This document shows, one piece after another, positions 52,967-62,120 of a DNA stretch of 64,000 nucleotides (positions are counted from its first letter, which is position 1; every line of letters starts with the position of its first letter). The position numbers and the translations under genes were made by a program. The stretch is from Methylobacterium nodulans ORS 2060. Lineage in GTDB: Bacteria > Pseudomonadota > Alphaproteobacteria > Rhizobiales > Beijerinckiaceae. Location of the stretch: assembly GCF_000022085.1 (NCBI RefSeq), contig NC_011894.1, positions 2,941,501 to 3,005,500 of the forward strand. The letters are read 5' to 3'. Under the pieces are notes generated by a model. That model made no database searches and was not told where the DNA came from. It was given only the letters and a program-made list of their open reading frames with translations.

Positions 52967-53692
52967 TCACTCGCGCCTGAGGAGGCGGTCCACCAGGATG
53001 TCCGACCAGAACCCCGCCTGGAAATCCCGCTGCAGCCTCTCCGGATCGTAGTGGTGCTCGACCCAGTCGAGGAAGCTCAGGCCCTTCGCCTCGCCCTCCA
53101 GGAGGTAGCGGTCGAAGAACGCGTCGAGGATGCCGGTCTTGGCGAAGCGGAAATGCCCGTAGCGCGGCGAGAGCTGGCGGGCAGCCTCCGCGACCGGCCG
53201 GCCCTCGTGGAGGATGAGGTAGAGGGCGGCGGCGAAGCCCGCCCGATCCGCGCCCGACTTGCAGTGGATCAGCGCCGGATACTCGACGCCCGCGAAGAAG
53301 TCGCGGGCGGAGAGCAGCATCGCGCGGTCGGGCGCCTCGCGCGAGCGCACCACGAACTCGCGCAGCAGCAGACCCTCGCGCTCGCAGGCCTCGCGCTGGA
53401 GCTGCCAGGACCCGTGCTCGCGTCCGCCGCGCAGGGAGATGATGGTGCGCAATCCCTGCCGCTTGAACCACGCCAGATCGTGGGGCGCCGGCTGGGCCGA
53501 GCGCCACAGGAGGCCGCGCCCGATGCGGTGCCGGTTGAGGTAGGCCAGCCGCAGCACGCCGTGATCGACGAGCAGCATGTTCACCCAGGCGCGCAGCCGG
53601 TTGCGGCGACCGGCGATCGGCTTCTCCCAGCGGGCGATGCGCGCCATGCGCCGGGCGTAGCGGGTCTCAGGCGGAAGGAAGCGGTTGAACAC
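52967..53692 (-). CDS. Tyrosine/dual-specificity protein phosphatase family
   Basis: This cysteine-dependent phosphatase has the P-loop HCKSGADRAG (HCx5R) near residue 155. The upstream WRSAQPAPHDL and IISLRGGRE segments are typical of the DSP/Siw14-like group that acts on phosphotyrosine or inositol phosphates. The GTG at 53692 gives 241 residues with a basic, proline-containing N-terminus. The ATG at 53647 (226 residues) is the alternative; neither has a clear ribosome site. It converges on the DMT permease gene. Confidence 0.78.
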   Translation of the reverse strand: MFNRFLPPETRYARRMARIARWEKPIAGRRNRLRAWVNMLLVDHGVLRLAYLNRHRIGRGLLWRSAQPAPHDLAWFKRQGLRTIISLRGGREHGSWQLQREACEREGLLLREFVVRSREAPDRAMLLSARDFFAGVEYPALIHCKSGADRAGFAAALYLILHEGRPVAEAARQLSPRYGHFRFAKTGILDAFFDRYLLEGEAKGLSFLDWVEHHYDPERLQRDFQAGFWSDILVDRLLRRE

Positions 53693-53944
53693 GCGGTCGG
53701 AATCGTTGCCAGAGGGGCTGCAGGCCGTCCGGAGCCGCGGCGAGTCCGCTTGACCCGCCGGTTGTCCTGAAGCAGTGGCGGCATGTAGCAGCCGCGTGTC
53801 GGTTCGGCAACGATCGGACAGGTTGCAGGCCGGCTCAGCCGCGTGGCATTGCATTTGCTCCGCCCCGTACCGCATCCTGCGAATGGCCGAGCTCGGTGTC
53901 TCGGGGGATGGCCGCAGACGGATCAGAGGCGGAAGGAGGGAGCC

Positions 53945-54451
53945 GTGAGCACACAGGTCGTCAGCATCCGCCGGGCGCGCCAGGACGATGCCGCGATGCT
54001 GTCGGACGTCTTCGACGCGGCGTGGCGGGAGGCTTACCAGGGCATCATTCCGGGCGTCGCCCTCGACCGCATGCTGGCCCGGCGGGGACCGATCTGGTGG
54101 CGCTCGACGGTGGGGCGCGGCCGGCCGCTCGTCGTGCTGGAGGTTGGCGAGGCGGTCGTCGGCTACGTCTCCTATGGCCGCTGCCGCGACCGCACGCTGA
54201 AGGCCGAGGGCGAGATCGACGAGATCTACCTCGCACCGGCCTATCAGGGCCTCGGCTACGGCACGCGCCTGTTCAAGGCCGTCCGCAACGACCTGCGGGA
54301 CCGGGACGTGTCCCGGGTCGCGGTCTGGTCCCTCGCCGACAATCTCCGCGCGCGCGACTTCTACGAGCGCATGGGCGGCCAAGTCGTTGCGCAGGCGACC
54401 GACCGGGTCGCGGGGGCGAGCCTCGCCAAGGTGGCCTATCTGTTCGCGTGA
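53945..54451 (+). CDS. GNAT family N-acetyltransferase
   Basis: This acetyl-CoA-dependent acyltransferase has 168 residues. A GTG start follows GGAAGGAGGGA at a good distance. The N-terminal IRRARQDDAAMLSDVFDAAWREAYQGI and the acetyl-CoA loop YLAPAYQGLGYGTRLFKAV near 100 are standard GNAT features; SLADNLRARDFYERMGG follows. The acceptor is unknown. It precedes ppa by 113 bases. Confidence 0.87.
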   Translation: MSTQVVSIRRARQDDAAMLSDVFDAAWREAYQGIIPGVALDRMLARRGPIWWRSTVGRGRPLVVLEVGEAVVGYVSYGRCRDRTLKAEGEIDEIYLAPAYQGLGYGTRLFKAVRNDLRDRDVSRVAVWSLADNLRARDFYERMGGQVVAQATDRVAGASLAKVAYLFA

Positions 54452-54564
54452 TCGGAGTCGCACGCCCCTCCGAGTTCTCTCGCAATGCGCTTGTGTTGAT
54501 CCGCCCGGGTCTCTAAGCACCGAGCGACCCGGGGCGTGCCGCCCCGATTGCGAGGAGTGCGGTC

Positions 54565-55098
54565 ATGCGTCTCGACGCCGTCGCCATCGGCAAGAATCCG
54601 CCCGAAGATGTCAATGTCGTCATCGAAGTACCGGTCGGCGGCGAGCCGATCAAGTACGAGATGGACAAGGATGCGGGCACGCTGATCGTCGACCGGTTCC
54701 TCTACACGGCGATGCACTACCCGGGGAATTACGGCTTCATTCCCCACACGCTGTCGGGCGACGGCGATCCTTGCGACGTGCTGATCGCGAATACCCGGGC
54801 CATCGTGCCGGGCGCGATCATGAGCGTGCGCCCCGTCGGCGTCCTCGTGATGGAGGACAATGCCGGCGAGGACGAGAAGATCGTCGCGGTGCCCTCGCGC
54901 CATCTCACCAAGCGCTACGACCGCGTCGAGAACTACACCGATCTGCCGGATATCACGCTCCACCAGATCCAGCACTTCTTCGAGCACTACAAGGATCTCG
55001 AGCCCGGCAAGTGGGTGAAGATCGTCCGCTGGGGCGACAAGGCCGAGGCGCAGCGCCTGATCGTTGAGGGGATCGAGCGGGCCAAGAGCAAGGCCTGA
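54565..55098 (+). CDS. ppa: Inorganic pyrophosphatase
   Basis: This is a family I soluble pyrophosphatase hydrolysing PPi to phosphate and pulling biosynthetic reactions forward. The 177 residues contain the metal-binding signature GDGDPCDVL near 66, the substrate residues in [15 protein letters not shown] near 21-35 and Tyr in [14 protein letters not shown] [13 protein letters not shown] lies upstream of the ATG. Confidence 0.95.
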   Translation: MRLDAVAIGKNPPEDVNVVIEVPVGGEPIKYEMDKDAGTLIVDRFLYTAMHYPGNYGFIPHTLSGDGDPCDVLIANTRAIVPGAIMSVRPVGVLVMEDNAGEDEKIVAVPSRHLTKRYDRVENYTDLPDITLHQIQHFFEHYKDLEPGKWVKIVRWGDKAEAQRLIVEGIERAKSKA

Positions 55099-55142
55099 GA
55101 CGGCAAGGCCCGAGCCGCGTCGGGGCCCGGGCCTGCGGGCGC

Positions 55143-55373
55143 TCAGCGGGCCCGCAGGCCCTCGTCCCAGATGCTCCAGGCGAAGACCTCGCGGCCGGCG
55201 CCGTCGATGACGCGCACGGCCTCGGCGGCCGGGCCGAGGCGCTGCGGCACCCGGGCGCGGCGGAAGAGCCGCAACGCCCGCTCGCGGACCGCCTCCAGGC
55301 CGGAGACGCGGACCGAGGCCCGCTGGACGAGGCCATCCGGGCCGGTGATCTCGATGTGAAAGGTTTCGCGCAA
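55143..55373 (-). CDS. Small conserved-looking hypothetical protein
   Basis: A TTG at 55373, preceded by AGGAG at eight bases, opens 76 residues beginning MRETFHIEITGPDGLVQRAS. It contains a central Arg-rich helix and a C-terminal VIDGAGREVFAWSIWDE segment. No family is recognised; the pattern of short strands suggests a small beta-rich cytoplasmic protein. It ends 45 bases from the converging ppa gene. Confidence 0.6.
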   Translation of the reverse strand: MRETFHIEITGPDGLVQRASVRVSGLEAVRERALRLFRRARVPQRLGPAAEAVRVIDGAGREVFAWSIWDEGLRAR

Positions 55374-55539
55374 CGCCAGGGCTCCTCGGGGCGCCCTCCT
55401 TACGGCAAGCCCGCCCGGCCGCGCCAGAGGTGCGGTCGAAGGGTGCGTTCGAGCGGTCCGTCGCGGAGCGTGAAACGAGGGCCGGGACCCTCCCTCTCAG
55501 CGACACGCCCGCGTTGTCTTCGGATCGTCCCGGTGGATT

Positions 55540-55566
55540 GGGCTTACGGGATCCCGCCTTAAGCCC
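55540..55566 (-). terminator. Inverted repeat downstream of the GNAT gene
   Basis: GGGCTTA and TAAGCCC surround the palindrome CGGGATCCCG, placed 30 bases after the GNAT stop (minus strand). It is a plausible transcript-end structure without a T tract. The rest of the 222-base gap shows nothing else. Confidence 0.35.
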
Positions 55567-55595
55567 GACCCGCGGAGACCGATCGGAGGCCGCGC

Positions 55596-56492
55596 TCAGC
55601 TCAAGGCTTGGCTCGCCAGCGCGTAGGTGATCGGCATCGTTCCCGGTCCGCCGGTCCCCCGGGCAAGCCAGGGCCGGCCAAGAGACATCGTGGTCACAGT
55701 GTCGCAGACCGGCAACCCGGAGCGCATCAGGAACTCGGCAAAGGGACCGGTCTTCTGCCGCGTGTCCAGGCGCAGGAAGCGGCCGGCATGCGCGGCGACG
55801 TGCGGCCGGGCGACGGCGATCGCGTCCGCATCGCACGACGCGACGAGGGGACCGATGACATGGCCGCGCCCGAAGGGGCGGCAGAGCGCGAAGGCCGCGA
55901 TCAGCCCTCCGCGCAGGAGCACGGTCCCCGTCGACGCCGCGAGGAGGCGCGGCAGCAGGTCGGACCGCTGCGTGCCGAACGCCCGTGCGTCGAGCATGAT
56001 CAGGGCGTCGAGGTCGGCGGACTCCACCGCGCGCACGAGGGTGCCCGGAGGAGGCGGAGCGCTGTCGGGCATCACGGCGTCGCCGTTGCACTGGTAGACC
56101 GTTGCCTCGTCGACGAAGCCGAGGGAGCGGTACAGGCGGTGGGCCGCTCGCGTCGCGTTGAGGCCGAGCGCGCGCGCTCCCGTCGCGGCGAGGACCCGTT
56201 CCATGAGCCAGCGCCCCGCACCCAGCGCTTGCAGGCGCGGCGAGGTGATGACCATCCCGACCGTCGCGAAGGTGTCGGAATAGGGAAACCACATCGCCGT
56301 GCCGACGATGCGGCCGATCTCGTCCAGCGCGGCGATGCCCCGTCCGGCCGCGATCAGCATGCGCCAGTCATCGGCGCGATGCGGCCAGCGAACGCCGATC
56401 GACAAGGCGTGCAACGCGTCGGGATCGACCTCGGCGATGTCGACCGCCGTCAGCGCGAAGGTCTCAAGCAGAATGGACTCGTTCCTTGCCAC
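55596..56492 (-). CDS. Two-domain GNAT acetyltransferase, paralogue 1
   Basis: This 298-residue protein has an N-terminal GNAT fold (GMVITSPRLQALGAGRWLMERV near 80, acetyl-CoA loop). A second C-terminal GNAT-like half follows (about 160-298, FALCRPFGRGHVIGPLVA). It is clearly homologous to the protein at 62121: both have WPHR-x-DDW/EDW near the start, the RPFGRG/RAFGRG-VIGP block, FLR-x-DT and the closing LASQAL. The GTG at 56492 is chosen because the paralogue aligns from there; an ATG at 56564 would add 24 residues. The acceptor is unknown. It reads away from the amine catabolic genes. Confidence 0.8.
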   Translation of the reverse strand: MARNESILLETFALTAVDIAEVDPDALHALSIGVRWPHRADDWRMLIAAGRGIAALDEIGRIVGTAMWFPYSDTFATVGMVITSPRLQALGAGRWLMERVLAATGARALGLNATRAAHRLYRSLGFVDEATVYQCNGDAVMPDSAPPPPGTLVRAVESADLDALIMLDARAFGTQRSDLLPRLLAASTGTVLLRGGLIAAFALCRPFGRGHVIGPLVASCDADAIAVARPHVAAHAGRFLRLDTRQKTGPFAEFLMRSGLPVCDTVTTMSLGRPWLARGTGGPGTMPITYALASQALS

Positions 56493-56794
56493 CGGTCGCC
56501 CTGCCGCAGAAGCCCGGCATGTCTCCGCAAGCGGGATGAGGCCGAGCCTGTCGCCCGCAGCCATTCTGACTCATCCGCCGCAACAGACTGCGCCTCATGT
56601 CGGCCTCGTTTCGGAACTTTCCACCGAAGCGGTCCGGGTTTCGGGGGCGTCGGCCTGCCGCACCGGTCGCGGCGGGCGGCTCCGTGCCTGAGATCCGGGA
56701 GAGAACAGCGCGATCTGCCGCCGCGCTCCGCCGCTTCGGTCCATCCTGCCGGCCGCCGAAGTCCACTGTCCCGATCCCACCCTCCGGGATCGCG

Positions 56795-57724
56795 ATGCCC
56801 ATGGCCTTCCTGTTCACGTCGGACGCGGCCCGCGCCAAGGTCTTCGCCGCCGAGTTCGCCCGCGAGTTGCCGGCGCTGCGCTTCGTCACCGACGCGGGCG
56901 CGGTCGATCCGGCTGAGATCCGCTACCTGCTGGCCTGGACCCTGCCGGACGACATGACCCGCTTCACCGGCCTTGAGGCGCTGTTCTGCGTCGGCGCGGG
57001 GGTCGACCAGCTGCGCCTCGACGCGCTGCCCCCGGGGCTCAAGGTCGTGCGGATGGTCGAGGAGGGCATCGTCCGCATGATGCAGGAATACGTGGCTCTC
57101 GGCGTCCTCGTGCTGCATCGCGAGCTGCCCGGCTACGTGGCCCAGAAGGCGGAGCGGACCTGGCGGGCGCGGCCCGTCCGGCCGGCGGCGGAGCGGCGCG
57201 TCGGCGTGCTCGGCCTCGGCGCGCTCGGCCAGGCCGCCCTGGAGCGCCTGCGACCCTTCGGCTTTCCCCTGTCCGGCTGGAGCCGCTCGCCGCGCACGAT
57301 CCCCGGCGTCGCCTGCCACCATGGACCGGAGGCGCTCGAAGGGTTCCTCGGCCAGACCGACATCCTCGTCTGCCTCCTGCCGCTCACCCCGGAGACCCGC
57401 GGCATCCTCGGCGCGGACCTCTTCGCGGCTCTCCCCCAGGGCGCGGGCCTCGTCCATGCCGGCCGCGGCGCCCAGCTCGACGCCGCGGCGCTGATCGCCG
57501 CCCTCGATTCCGGCCACCTCGCCGGCGCCGTGATCGACGTCACCGAGCCGGAGCCCCTGCCCGCCGACCATCCCCTCTGGGCGCACCCCAAGGTGCTCAT
57601 CACCCCGCACGTCGCCAGCGTCACGCAGCCCGAGACCGCCGCCCGGGCGGTGATCGCCAATATCCGGCGGCTGGAGGCGGGCCTCGATCCCATCGGCCTC
57701 GTCGACCGTGCCCGAGGCTACTGA
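56795..57724 (+). CDS. 2-Hydroxyacid dehydrogenase, glyoxylate/hydroxypyruvate reductase A-like
   Basis: This NAD(P)H-dependent D-2-hydroxyacid dehydrogenase has 309 residues. The Rossmann motif is [13 protein letters not shown] near 137, the catalytic Arg lies in HAGRGAQLD near 229, and the Glu in [14 protein letters not shown] and His in TPHVASVT near 277 complete the site. The shape and length fit the GhrA group, which reduces glyoxylate and hydroxypyruvate. A second ATG two codons in is possible. The cupin gene follows after 21 bases, and aldehyde dehydrogenase comes next, suggesting a three-gene unit. Confidence 0.85.
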   Translation: MPMAFLFTSDAARAKVFAAEFARELPALRFVTDAGAVDPAEIRYLLAWTLPDDMTRFTGLEALFCVGAGVDQLRLDALPPGLKVVRMVEEGIVRMMQEYVALGVLVLHRELPGYVAQKAERTWRARPVRPAAERRVGVLGLGALGQAALERLRPFGFPLSGWSRSPRTIPGVACHHGPEALEGFLGQTDILVCLLPLTPETRGILGADLFAALPQGAGLVHAGRGAQLDAAALIAALDSGHLAGAVIDVTEPEPLPADHPLWAHPKVLITPHVASVTQPETAARAVIANIRRLEAGLDPIGLVDRARGY

Positions 57725-57729
57725 TCCAC

Positions 57730-57745
57730 GAAGAAGGATTCTTCC
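57730..57745 (+). other. Hairpin over the ribosome-binding site of the cupin gene
   Basis: GAAGAA-GGA-TTCTTC forms a six-base stem with a three-base loop ending one base before the ATG. The AAGAAGGA ribosome site is therefore inside the stem and loop, which could limit translation. Confidence 0.4.
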
Positions 57746-58099
57746 ATGTCTCTCCTGAAGACCATCGACCCCGCGCCGACGGGCACGCCGACGGAATCGA
57801 AGGCCGCGCCCGAGCGCCTCATCTCCGGGGATCCAGCCTTCAAGACCTGGGCGCAGGACGATTCGCGCGGCGGCACGGTGCGCACCGGCGTCTGGGAAGC
57901 GACGCCCGGCGAGACGCGCTCGATCAAGGGCGAGACCTTCGAATTCTGCCACATCCTCCAGGGTGTCGTGGAGATCGCGGAGGATGGCGGCGAGACGCGG
58001 ACCTACCGCGCCGGCGACAGTTTCGTGATGAAGCCCGGCTTCACCGGCATCTGGCGGACGATCGAGACCGTCCGCAAGATCTACGTCGTCGTCGCGTGA
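57746..58099 (+). CDS. Cupin domain protein
   Basis: This single beta-barrel cupin has 117 residues, of the cupin_3/ureidoglycolate-lyase-like type (TGVWEATPGETRSI, EFCHILQGVVEIAEDGG, GDSFVMKPGFTGIW). Related small cupins sit in amine and betaine catabolic clusters beside aldehyde dehydrogenases, but their reaction is not settled. It lies between the 2-hydroxyacid dehydrogenase and the aldehyde dehydrogenase genes on the same strand. Confidence 0.85.
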   Translation: MSLLKTIDPAPTGTPTESKAAPERLISGDPAFKTWAQDDSRGGTVRTGVWEATPGETRSIKGETFEFCHILQGVVEIAEDGGETRTYRAGDSFVMKPGFTGIWRTIETVRKIYVVVA

Positions 58100-58270
58100 C
58101 CCCGACGCTCGGGCCCTTCCTCGGCCTTCTCCGGGTGCAGCACCGGGCGGCCGAAGAATGCGCCGCCGGGAGCTCGGAAACGGAATGATCCGTCGCGCCG
58201 GGCGAGGCGGTCGGAGCAAGCTGCGGCGGGGCGAAGATTAGCCTCCGGCCATGCGCCGCGGGGATGCCTC

Positions 58271-59734
58271 ATGAGCCTGAGCTTCGATCCGGATCGTCTC
58301 GACCTGCCGACCGGGCACTTCATCGCGGGGAGGCTCGTCCCCGCGCGGGGCGAGCTGCCCCTGCATCGCCCGTCCGATGGCGCGCCCTTCGCGGCCTGCC
58401 CGGTGGCGGATGCGGGCGTCGTGGACGAGGCGGTGGCGGCGGCCGGCCGCGCGCTCCGCACGAGCGGCTGGGCGGATGTGCGCCCTCGGGAGCGCACCCG
58501 GGCTCTGCAGCGCTGGGCGGACCTCGTCGAGGCGGAGGCGGACAGGCTGGCCCGGCTGGAGGCCGTCGCCTCCACGCGCCCGGTGGGCCAGCTCGTCGCG
58601 GGCGACATCGCCGTGACCGCGGAGCAGATCCGCTTCTTCGCGGAATTCGCGGACAAGGAGACGGACGACCTCGTTCCCACGCAGGCGGACAGCCTCGGCC
58701 TCGTCATGAGCGAGCCCTACGGCGTCGTCGGCGCGATCACGCCCTGGAACTTCCCCCTCTCGATGGCGGGTTGGAAGCTCGGGCCGGCGCTCGCGGCGGG
58801 CAACGCGGTGGTGCTCAAGCCCTCCGAGATGACGCCGTTCTCGACCCTCTACCTCGCCGAGCTGTCCGTCCGGGCGGGGGTCCCCGCCGGGCTCGTCAGC
58901 GTCGTCCTGGGCGACGGGCCGACCACCGGCACCGCGCTCACCGGCCATCCCGACATCGGCAAGGTCAGCTTCACCGGATCCACCGCGGCCGGCAGCGCGA
59001 TCATGGCGAACGTGGCGCGCACCGGCGTGAAGCCGGTCACCCTGGAGCTCGGCGGCAAGAGCCCGCAGGTCGTCTTCGCCGACGCCGACCTGGCGCTCGC
59101 CGCCCGCGCGGTCGCCCACAGCATCCTCGCCAATGCCGGCCAGGCCTGCGTCGCCGGGACCCGCCTCATCGTCGCCGAGGCGATCGCCGAGGCCCTGACG
59201 GACGCCGTCCGCGCGCATCTTGCTGACATCCGCCCCGGCCCGACCTGGGACGCCGCCACGACCTACGCCCCGATCATCTCGGAGCGGCAGATCGCCCGGA
59301 TCGAGGGGATCGTGACCACGGCGATCGCGGCCGGCGCCGCCTGCCTGACGGGGGGCGAGCGGATCGACCGCCCCGGCTATTTCTACGCGCCGACGATCCT
59401 GCACCGGGTCGACGCCGCGTCTCCCGCCGTGCGCGAAGAGATCTTCGGGCCGGTGCTGACCGTGCAGACCTTCCGGGACGAGGAGGAGGCGCTGGCGCTC
59501 GCCGATCACCCGACCTATGGCCTCGCTGCGGGCCTCTTCACGCGCGACCTCTCGCGGGCCCTGCGGGTCACGCGGCGGCTCCAGGCCGGCACGGTCTGGG
59601 TGAACCGCTACGGGCGCTCGCGCGACCACATCCTGCCGACCGGCGGCTACAAGCGCTCGGGCATCGGCAAGGACCTCGGCCGCGAGGCCTATCTGGCGAA
59701 CCGGCGCACGAAAAGCGTGCTCATCGACCTCTGA
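58271..59734 (+). CDS. NAD(P)-dependent aldehyde dehydrogenase
   Basis: The enzyme oxidises an aldehyde to a carboxylate. The 487 residues contain ITPWNFPLSMAGWKLGPALAAGN with the cofactor Asn, FTGSTAAGSAI, the general base Glu in LELGGKSPQ, the nucleophile Cys in NAGQACVAG near 290 and EEIFGPVLTV. The group is that of gamma-aminobutyraldehyde, betaine-aldehyde and related semialdehyde dehydrogenases; the exact aldehyde is not set by the sequence. It probably handles the product of the neighbouring FAD oxidase or aminotransferase. Confidence 0.9.
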   Translation: MSLSFDPDRLDLPTGHFIAGRLVPARGELPLHRPSDGAPFAACPVADAGVVDEAVAAAGRALRTSGWADVRPRERTRALQRWADLVEAEADRLARLEAVASTRPVGQLVAGDIAVTAEQIRFFAEFADKETDDLVPTQADSLGLVMSEPYGVVGAITPWNFPLSMAGWKLGPALAAGNAVVLKPSEMTPFSTLYLAELSVRAGVPAGLVSVVLGDGPTTGTALTGHPDIGKVSFTGSTAAGSAIMANVARTGVKPVTLELGGKSPQVVFADADLALAARAVAHSILANAGQACVAGTRLIVAEAIAEALTDAVRAHLADIRPGPTWDAATTYAPIISERQIARIEGIVTTAIAAGAACLTGGERIDRPGYFYAPTILHRVDAASPAVREEIFGPVLTVQTFRDEEEALALADHPTYGLAAGLFTRDLSRALRVTRRLQAGTVWVNRYGRSRDHILPTGGYKRSGIGKDLGREAYLANRRTKSVLIDL

Positions 59735-59799
59735 TCCTCGGGAGCCGGCATACCCGACCGCCTCGGCACGCATCCCGGACAGACTTCCGGAGCCGTATG

Positions 59800-59823
59800 A
59801 CGCGCTCCCTTGCGCCGAACCGG
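59800..59823 (+). repeat. 24-bp repeat, copy 2
   Basis: Identical to 51604-51627, in the 125-base gap between converging aldehyde dehydrogenase and FAD oxidase genes. It is followed by GGCGGGGCGGAGCCCCGCC, a small palindrome-like stretch. Confidence 0.7.
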
Positions 59824-59859
59824 CCTCCACTGCGGCGGGGCGGAGCCCCGCCACCCTGC

Positions 59860-61137
59860 TCAGCGGATGCGGTCGAGCAGCTTGTAGTACATGCCGACCA
59901 TCGGCAGGAACCAGGGCTTGCCGAGGTGGCCGGGGATCGCCGGCCAGTCGAGGGCCGCCATCGGGTTGCGGTCGGCCCGGCCGAGCAGGATGTCCGCCAT
60001 CACCACCCCCATATGGGTCGACATCTGCGCCCCGTGACCGGAATAGCCCATGGCGAAGTGGACACCGTCGGCCAGGCCCGCGCGCGGGAAGCGGTCCCGC
60101 GTCATGTCGACGAGGCCGCCCCAGCAATAGTCGATCTCCACGTCCTTCAGGTGCGGGAAGATCGCGGCGAGGCTCGCGCGCAGGATCGCGCCGCTCTTCG
60201 CGTCCGAGCGCTGGTCCGACGTCGCCGAGAAGCGCGCCCGGCCACCGAAGATCAGGCGGTTGTCCGGCGCGAGGCGGAAGTAGTTGCCGATATTGAGCGA
60301 GGTGGCGTAGGTGCGGTGGCCGGGCAGGGTCGCCGCGACCTCGGCCTCCGTCAGCGGCCGGGTCGCGATGATGAAGCTGCCGACCGGCACGATCCGGCGG
60401 CGGAAATAGTCGAACGGCCGTCCCGTATAGGCGCCCGTGGCGAGGAGCACCTCGCCCGCCGTCAGGCTGCCGCGCGGCGTCACGAGCCTGTGCCGGCCTC
60501 CGCTGCGCCGTCGCTCCGTCACCGGCGCCTCCTCGTAGATGGTCGCGCCGCGCCGCGCGGCCGCCTCCGCCAGCCCGGTCACGAAGCGGCCCATATGCAT
60601 CATGGCGCTCTTCTTCGAGAGCATGGCGCCGTGGAAGCCGGGCGCGCCGATCTCGCCGCCGAGATCCGCTGCCGGAAGCAGCGCCGTCTCGGGGTCGACC
60701 TCGGCGTGGATCGCCTCGAAGTTGCGCGCGATCGCCGCGAAATGCCCGGGCTTCGAGGCGAGCTTGAGCTTGCCCGAGCGACGGAAGGCGCAGTCGATGC
60801 CCTCCTCGGCTACGAGCGCCTCGACCGTATCGACGGCCGCGTCGAGCGCCCGATAGAGTGCCTTCGCCCGCTCGGGCCCGAGCTCGGCCTTCGCGGCGAG
60901 ATAGCTGTGGGCGAGGCCGTTGTTGAGATGGCCGCCATTGCGGCCCGAGGCGCCCGCGCCGACCTGCGCCCCCTCCAGCACGGCCACCTTCGCCCCCGCC
61001 CGGGCGAGGTGACGCGCGGCCGAGAGCCCGGTGAACCCGCCGCCGATGACGGCGACGTCGTAATGGCCCTCGACCGGGCCGGCAGCCGCGCCCGAGAAGC
61101 GCGGTGCGGTGTCGTGCCAGTAGGACGTGAAGCGCAT
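59860..61137 (-). CDS. FAD-dependent amine oxidase (DAO/PuuB-like)
   Basis: This flavoprotein of the D-amino-acid-oxidase/glycine-oxidase fold has 425 residues. The FAD motif is VAVIGGGFTGLSAARHLA near 30, followed by GAGASGRNGGHLNNG. The C-terminal YCWGGLVDMTRDRFPR and MGYSGHGAQMSTHMG match gamma-glutamylputrescine oxidases. The ATG at 61137 is used; the longer frame adds residues unlike the family. The HAD gene lies 13 bases upstream on the same strand. The substrate is probably an amine or N-methyl amino acid. Confidence 0.87.
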   Translation of the reverse strand: MRFTSYWHDTAPRFSGAAAGPVEGHYDVAVIGGGFTGLSAARHLARAGAKVAVLEGAQVGAGASGRNGGHLNNGLAHSYLAAKAELGPERAKALYRALDAAVDTVEALVAEEGIDCAFRRSGKLKLASKPGHFAAIARNFEAIHAEVDPETALLPAADLGGEIGAPGFHGAMLSKKSAMMHMGRFVTGLAEAAARRGATIYEEAPVTERRRSGGRHRLVTPRGSLTAGEVLLATGAYTGRPFDYFRRRIVPVGSFIIATRPLTEAEVAATLPGHRTYATSLNIGNYFRLAPDNRLIFGGRARFSATSDQRSDAKSGAILRASLAAIFPHLKDVEIDYCWGGLVDMTRDRFPRAGLADGVHFAMGYSGHGAQMSTHMGVVMADILLGRADRNPMAALDWPAIPGHLGKPWFLPMVGMYYKLLDRIR

Positions 61138-61150
61138 CGCCCGGCGGCCT

Positions 61151-61819
61151 TTAGAGCCCGACGATGCCGGGCAGGCCGGAGATGTCCCTGATCTCGACAT
61201 AGCCGTAATAGGGGTTTGCCGGCTCGTGCCCGCGATTCACCCAGACCTTGTGCCGGATGCCGAGATCGTGGGCGGACATCAGGTCGTAGCGGAAGGAGGA
61301 CGAGCAGTGCATCACGTCCTCCGGTCCGCAGCCGAGCCTATCGAACATGTACTCGAAGGCGCGCAAGCGCGGCTTGTAGGCCCCGGCCTGCTGCGCCGTG
61401 TAGACCGCGTGGAAGGGCGCGCCGAGCTTGGCGACGTTGGAGGGAATCTGCGCGTCCATGGCGTTGGACAGGATCACCAGCGGGATCTCCCGGGCGACCT
61501 TGGCGAGGCCCGCGGGCACGTCCGGATGCGGCCCCCAGGTCGGCACCCGCTCGTAGATGGCGCGCGCGTCCTCCGGGCGGAAGGTGACACCGGTCTTGCG
61601 GCAGGTGCGCTCCACGGCGTTGTGGATCACCTCGTCGTACGGCTTCCAGTCGCCGAGGATCTCGTCGAGCCGGTAGGCCGCAAAGTTCCTGATGAACTCC
61701 GTCATGCGGGGGGCCTCGAGCGTGACGCCGTAGATGCTCCGCGCCGCCTCGGCCATCTGGAAGTTCGTCAACGTGCCGTAGCAATCGAAGGTGATGTATT
61801 TGGGCCGAAACGCGCTCAT
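61151..61819 (-). CDS. HAD hydrolase, type II haloacid dehalogenase-like
   Basis: This haloacid dehalogenase superfamily enzyme has 222 residues. The nucleophile Asp is in FDCYGTLTNF near 11, motif II Ser-Asn in ILSNAMDAQ near 119, Lys in AYKPRLRAF near 148 and the acidic motif in CSSSFRYDL near 172. It resembles type II (L-2-haloacid) dehalogenases, though many such proteins are phosphatases or of unknown role. It is transcribed first, followed by the FAD oxidase after 13 bases. No halogenated substrate is implied by the neighbours. Confidence 0.87.
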   Translation of the reverse strand: MSAFRPKYITFDCYGTLTNFQMAEAARSIYGVTLEAPRMTEFIRNFAAYRLDEILGDWKPYDEVIHNAVERTCRKTGVTFRPEDARAIYERVPTWGPHPDVPAGLAKVAREIPLVILSNAMDAQIPSNVAKLGAPFHAVYTAQQAGAYKPRLRAFEYMFDRLGCGPEDVMHCSSSFRYDLMSAHDLGIRHKVWVNRGHEPANPYYGYVEIRDISGLPGIVGL

Positions 61820-62120
61820 CGTGCTTCCTCGCAGCCGCGCCCGGTCGGGGCGTCCTCTCGCCCCGGCATCTTAGGAAGACGGCTCTAGCGGGTTCACCGC
61901 AATCGCCGCCGGGGGAAGCAGATTCTTCCGTATCGCCGCGCCCCGCCGGCAGGGCGTTGTGTTCGCGGCCCACGGGCGGCGGTGATGGAGAGACCCGGCA
62001 TAAGATGCGGCGGCCTCCCTGAGGGACGGCGGAAGATGTTGCCCGTCACCCGTCCTCGCGACCATCTTCTTCCCCGCCGCGTCTACTCGTTCTTCCAAGG
62101 CACACGCCGAGGGATCGAGG
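61820..62120. promoter_or_regulatory. Divergent intergenic region between HAD and GNAT genes
   Basis: These 301 bases must hold the promoters of both divergent units. The stretch GGAAGCAGATTCTTCC (about 61915-61930) has five-base inverted ends, and its GATTCTTCC half also occurs before the cupin gene. No confident promoter or operator was identified. Confidence 0.3.
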
